In this document: positions 6,473 through 7,446 of the stretch, piece by piece | How the letters are laid out: every line of letters starts with the position of its first letter | Position numbering within the stretch: the stretch's first letter is position 1 | Source: Clostridiales bacterium | GTDB taxonomy: Bacteria > Bacillota > Clostridia > Oscillospirales > JAAYOS01 | DNA: 7,446 bases | NCBI GenBank assembly: GCA_012521525.1 | Contig: JAAYMG010000310.1 | Coordinates: forward strand, 1-7,446 | Reading direction: 5' to 3' | Notes under the pieces: generated by a model | Databases searched by the model: none | What the model was told of the DNA's origin: nothing | Seen by the model: the letters and a program-made list of their open reading frames with translations, nothing else | Made by a program: the position numbers and the translations under genes

Positions 6473-6877
6473 CTATCTCTTTGAGAACTGGGGTGCGCGG
6501 CGTGCAGCCTTGAGTCCGTACTTTTTGCGCTCCTTCATTCTCGGGTCCCTCGTCAGGAAACCGGCTTTTTTGAGGGCCGGACGGAAATTCTCATCCAGCT
6601 CGACCAGGGCGCGTGCGATCCCGTGGCGGATCGCTCCTGCCTGTCCGGTCACTCCGCCGCCTTTGACTGTTGCAACAACATCGACCTTGCCGACGGTATC
6701 TGTCGTGACCAGGGGCTGACGAACGATGACCTTGAGGGTCTCAAGTCCGAAGTAATCGTCGATATCGCGGTTGTTGACGGTTATCTGGCCGCTGCCGTTC
6801 GGATAGAGGTGAACTCTGGCCACTGAGGACTTTCTGCGGCCTGTGCCATAGAAATAAGGCTTTTTGGGTGTGTACAT
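6473..6877 (-). CDS. rpsI: 30S ribosomal protein S9 (uS9)
   Basis: S9 is a protein of the 30S subunit head whose C-terminal tail reaches toward P-site tRNA. The 134-residue product is full length (family about 130). It has the N-terminal YGTGRRKSSVARVHLYPNGSG (10-30), the conserved core GGGVTGQAGAIRHGIARAL (73-91), and the basic C-terminus with KKYGLKAARRAPQFSKR, including the invariant terminal Lys-Arg. The ATG at 6877 follows a near-perfect AAGGAGGT at 7 nt. It lies 14 nt downstream of the rplM stop, so the ribosome binding site overlaps the end of rplM. This is the usual rplM-rpsI operon, here closed by a terminator. No anomaly is seen. Confidence 0.99.
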   Translation of the reverse strand: MYTPKKPYFYGTGRRKSSVARVHLYPNGSGQITVNNRDIDDYFGLETLKVIVRQPLVTTDTVGKVDVVATVKGGGVTGQAGAIRHGIARALVELDENFRPALKKAGFLTRDPRMKERKKYGLKAARRAPQFSKR

Positions 6878-6891
6878 CCTTCATTACCTCC

Positions 6892-7323
6892 TTAGTCCCG
6901 TGCCCAAAGCTCAGGCTTCTGAGCGGCATGTTTGTGTTGATCGTCTTTGTAAACGCGCAGGCGCTTGAAAGCCTGTGCACCAAGCGAGTTCTTGGGGAGC
7001 ATGCGCTTTACTGCGATCTCCATCGCAAAGTCAGAGCGCTTCTCCATGAGCTCGCTGTATTTGACCTCTTTCAGGCCACCGACCCAGCCGGAATGACGAT
7101 AATACTTCTTATCGTTGAGCTTGTTTCCGGTAAGTACGGCTTTGTCGGAATTGATGATTATCACAAAATCCCCGCAATCGACGTGGGGTGTGAAATCAGG
7201 CTTGTGCTTGCCCCTGAGGATACTGGCAGCCAATGCGGCGGTCCTGCCGAGCGGTTTGCCTGCCGCGTCCAGGATGTGCCACTTGCGCTCCACAGTTTCT
7301 TTTTTTGCCATGTAGGTGGACAT
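6892..7323 (-). CDS. rplM: 50S ribosomal protein L13 (uL13)
   Basis: L13 is an early-assembling protein of the 50S subunit. The 143-residue product matches the family length of about 142-145. It begins MSTYMAKKETVERKWHILDA and shows the conserved GKPLGRTA (22-29), LRGKHKPDFTPHVDCGDFV (37-55), the KKYYRHSGWVGGLK segment (72-85) and the AVKRMLPKN motif (104-112). The C-terminus is RLRVYKDDQHKHAAQKPELW plus three residues. I chose the ATG at 7323 because GGAGG lies exactly 6 nt upstream. The longer frame from 7341 would place that site inside the gene and add six residues with no family match. It is the first certain gene of the rplM-rpsI operon. Confidence 0.98.
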   Translation of the reverse strand: MSTYMAKKETVERKWHILDAAGKPLGRTAALAASILRGKHKPDFTPHVDCGDFVIIINSDKAVLTGNKLNDKKYYRHSGWVGGLKEVKYSELMEKRSDFAMEIAVKRMLPKNSLGAQAFKRLRVYKDDQHKHAAQKPELWARD

Positions 7324-7329
7324 ATACTT

Positions 7330-7334
7330 CCTCC
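7330..7334 (-). promoter_or_regulatory. Ribosome binding site fixing the rplM start
   Basis: GGAGG on the minus strand ends 6 nt before the ATG at 7323. It rules against the alternative ATG at 7341, which would lie upstream of this site. Confidence 0.9.
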
Positions 7335-7352
7335 GTTCCAATCGGTTGTCAT

Positions 7353-7358
7353 ATTATA
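7353..7358 (-). promoter_or_regulatory. Possible -10 box of an rplM promoter
   Basis: A perfect TATAAT on the minus strand lies 29 bp before the rplM ATG. No good -35 box stands 16-18 bp upstream. Instead there is a dyad, AAAATG-AAA-CATTTT (7363-7377). A start here would leave a leader of only about 23 nt, too short for an L13-type autoregulatory leader. The box also coincides with the stop of the possible truA frame, so it may be fortuitous. Confidence 0.4.
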
Positions 7359-7446
7359 GCCTAAAATGAAACATTTTGTTCCATATCCAGGTTAAATGTT
7401 GACGTTGTATGCTCGTTCCGTTATCATATTCAACATAAAGAACAAG
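7354..7446 (-). CDS. Possible 3' end of truA (tRNA pseudouridine synthase A), partial
   Basis: A frame open from the right edge ends in TAA at 7354-7356, 30 bp before rplM. Its 30 visible residues begin LVLYVEYDNG, which resembles the last beta strand of TruA (the usual form is GL-x-L-x-x-V-x-Y). truA often directly precedes rplM in Clostridia and Bacilli. The remaining residues are not conserved, and another frame is also open to within about 60 bp of the edge. The call rests mostly on gene order and is weak. Confidence 0.3.
   Translation of the reverse strand, partial: LVLYVEYDNGTSIQRQHLTWIWNKMFHFRL

Noticed and set aside
7324..7341. rplM start at the upstream ATG (MERRKY)
   Set aside because: The GGAGG site would lie within the coding sequence, and the added residues are not part of L13.
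1..7446. CRISPR array, insertion sequence, tRNA or toxin-antitoxin pair
   Set aside because: I saw no regularly spaced repeats, transposase motifs, cloverleaf-like sequence or paired small genes anywhere in the window.

Overview
The window looks like chromosome from a low-to-moderate GC member of the Bacillota, most likely class Clostridia. This is an inference. It rests on strong AGGAGG-type ribosome binding sites, A-rich consensus promoters, short U-tract terminators, the rplM-rpsI pair, and families typical of that group (YtrA-type GntR with a DUF5808 membrane protein, ZmaR-like GNAT). All recognisable genes lie on the minus strand, so transcription runs from the right edge to the left.

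In transcription order: a short open frame at the right edge may be the 3' end of truA (weak). Next come rplM (L13) and rpsI (S9), a 14-nt-spaced ribosomal operon closed by a hairpin terminator. Then follows a lone, more AT-rich gene for a lipoprotein with an acidic linker and two beta-rich domains of unknown function. Beyond it is an 84-codon remnant of a GNAT acetyltransferase that keeps the family's N- and C-termini but has lost the middle. guaA (GMP synthetase) follows with its own promoter, a leader of about 130 nt and a terminator. Next is a free-standing HAD-superfamily phosphatase gene with its own promoter and terminator. Last is a two-gene unit of a YtrA-type GntR repressor overlapping by 4 bp a multi-pass membrane protein that runs off the left edge at its DUF5808 motif.

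The genes do not form one pathway. rplM-rpsI and guaA are housekeeping genes (ribosome assembly, guanine nucleotide synthesis), and the others are single accessory units between them. The best-supported regulatory element is the gntR promoter: a perfect TTGACA and TATAAT pair with an 11-bp inverted repeat covering the -10 box, as expected for autorepression.

I did not find a clearly new biological system, mobile element, CRISPR array, tRNA or rRNA. The items most worth a second look are the internally deleted GNAT gene, the gntR operator, the orphan lipoprotein and the guaA leader.
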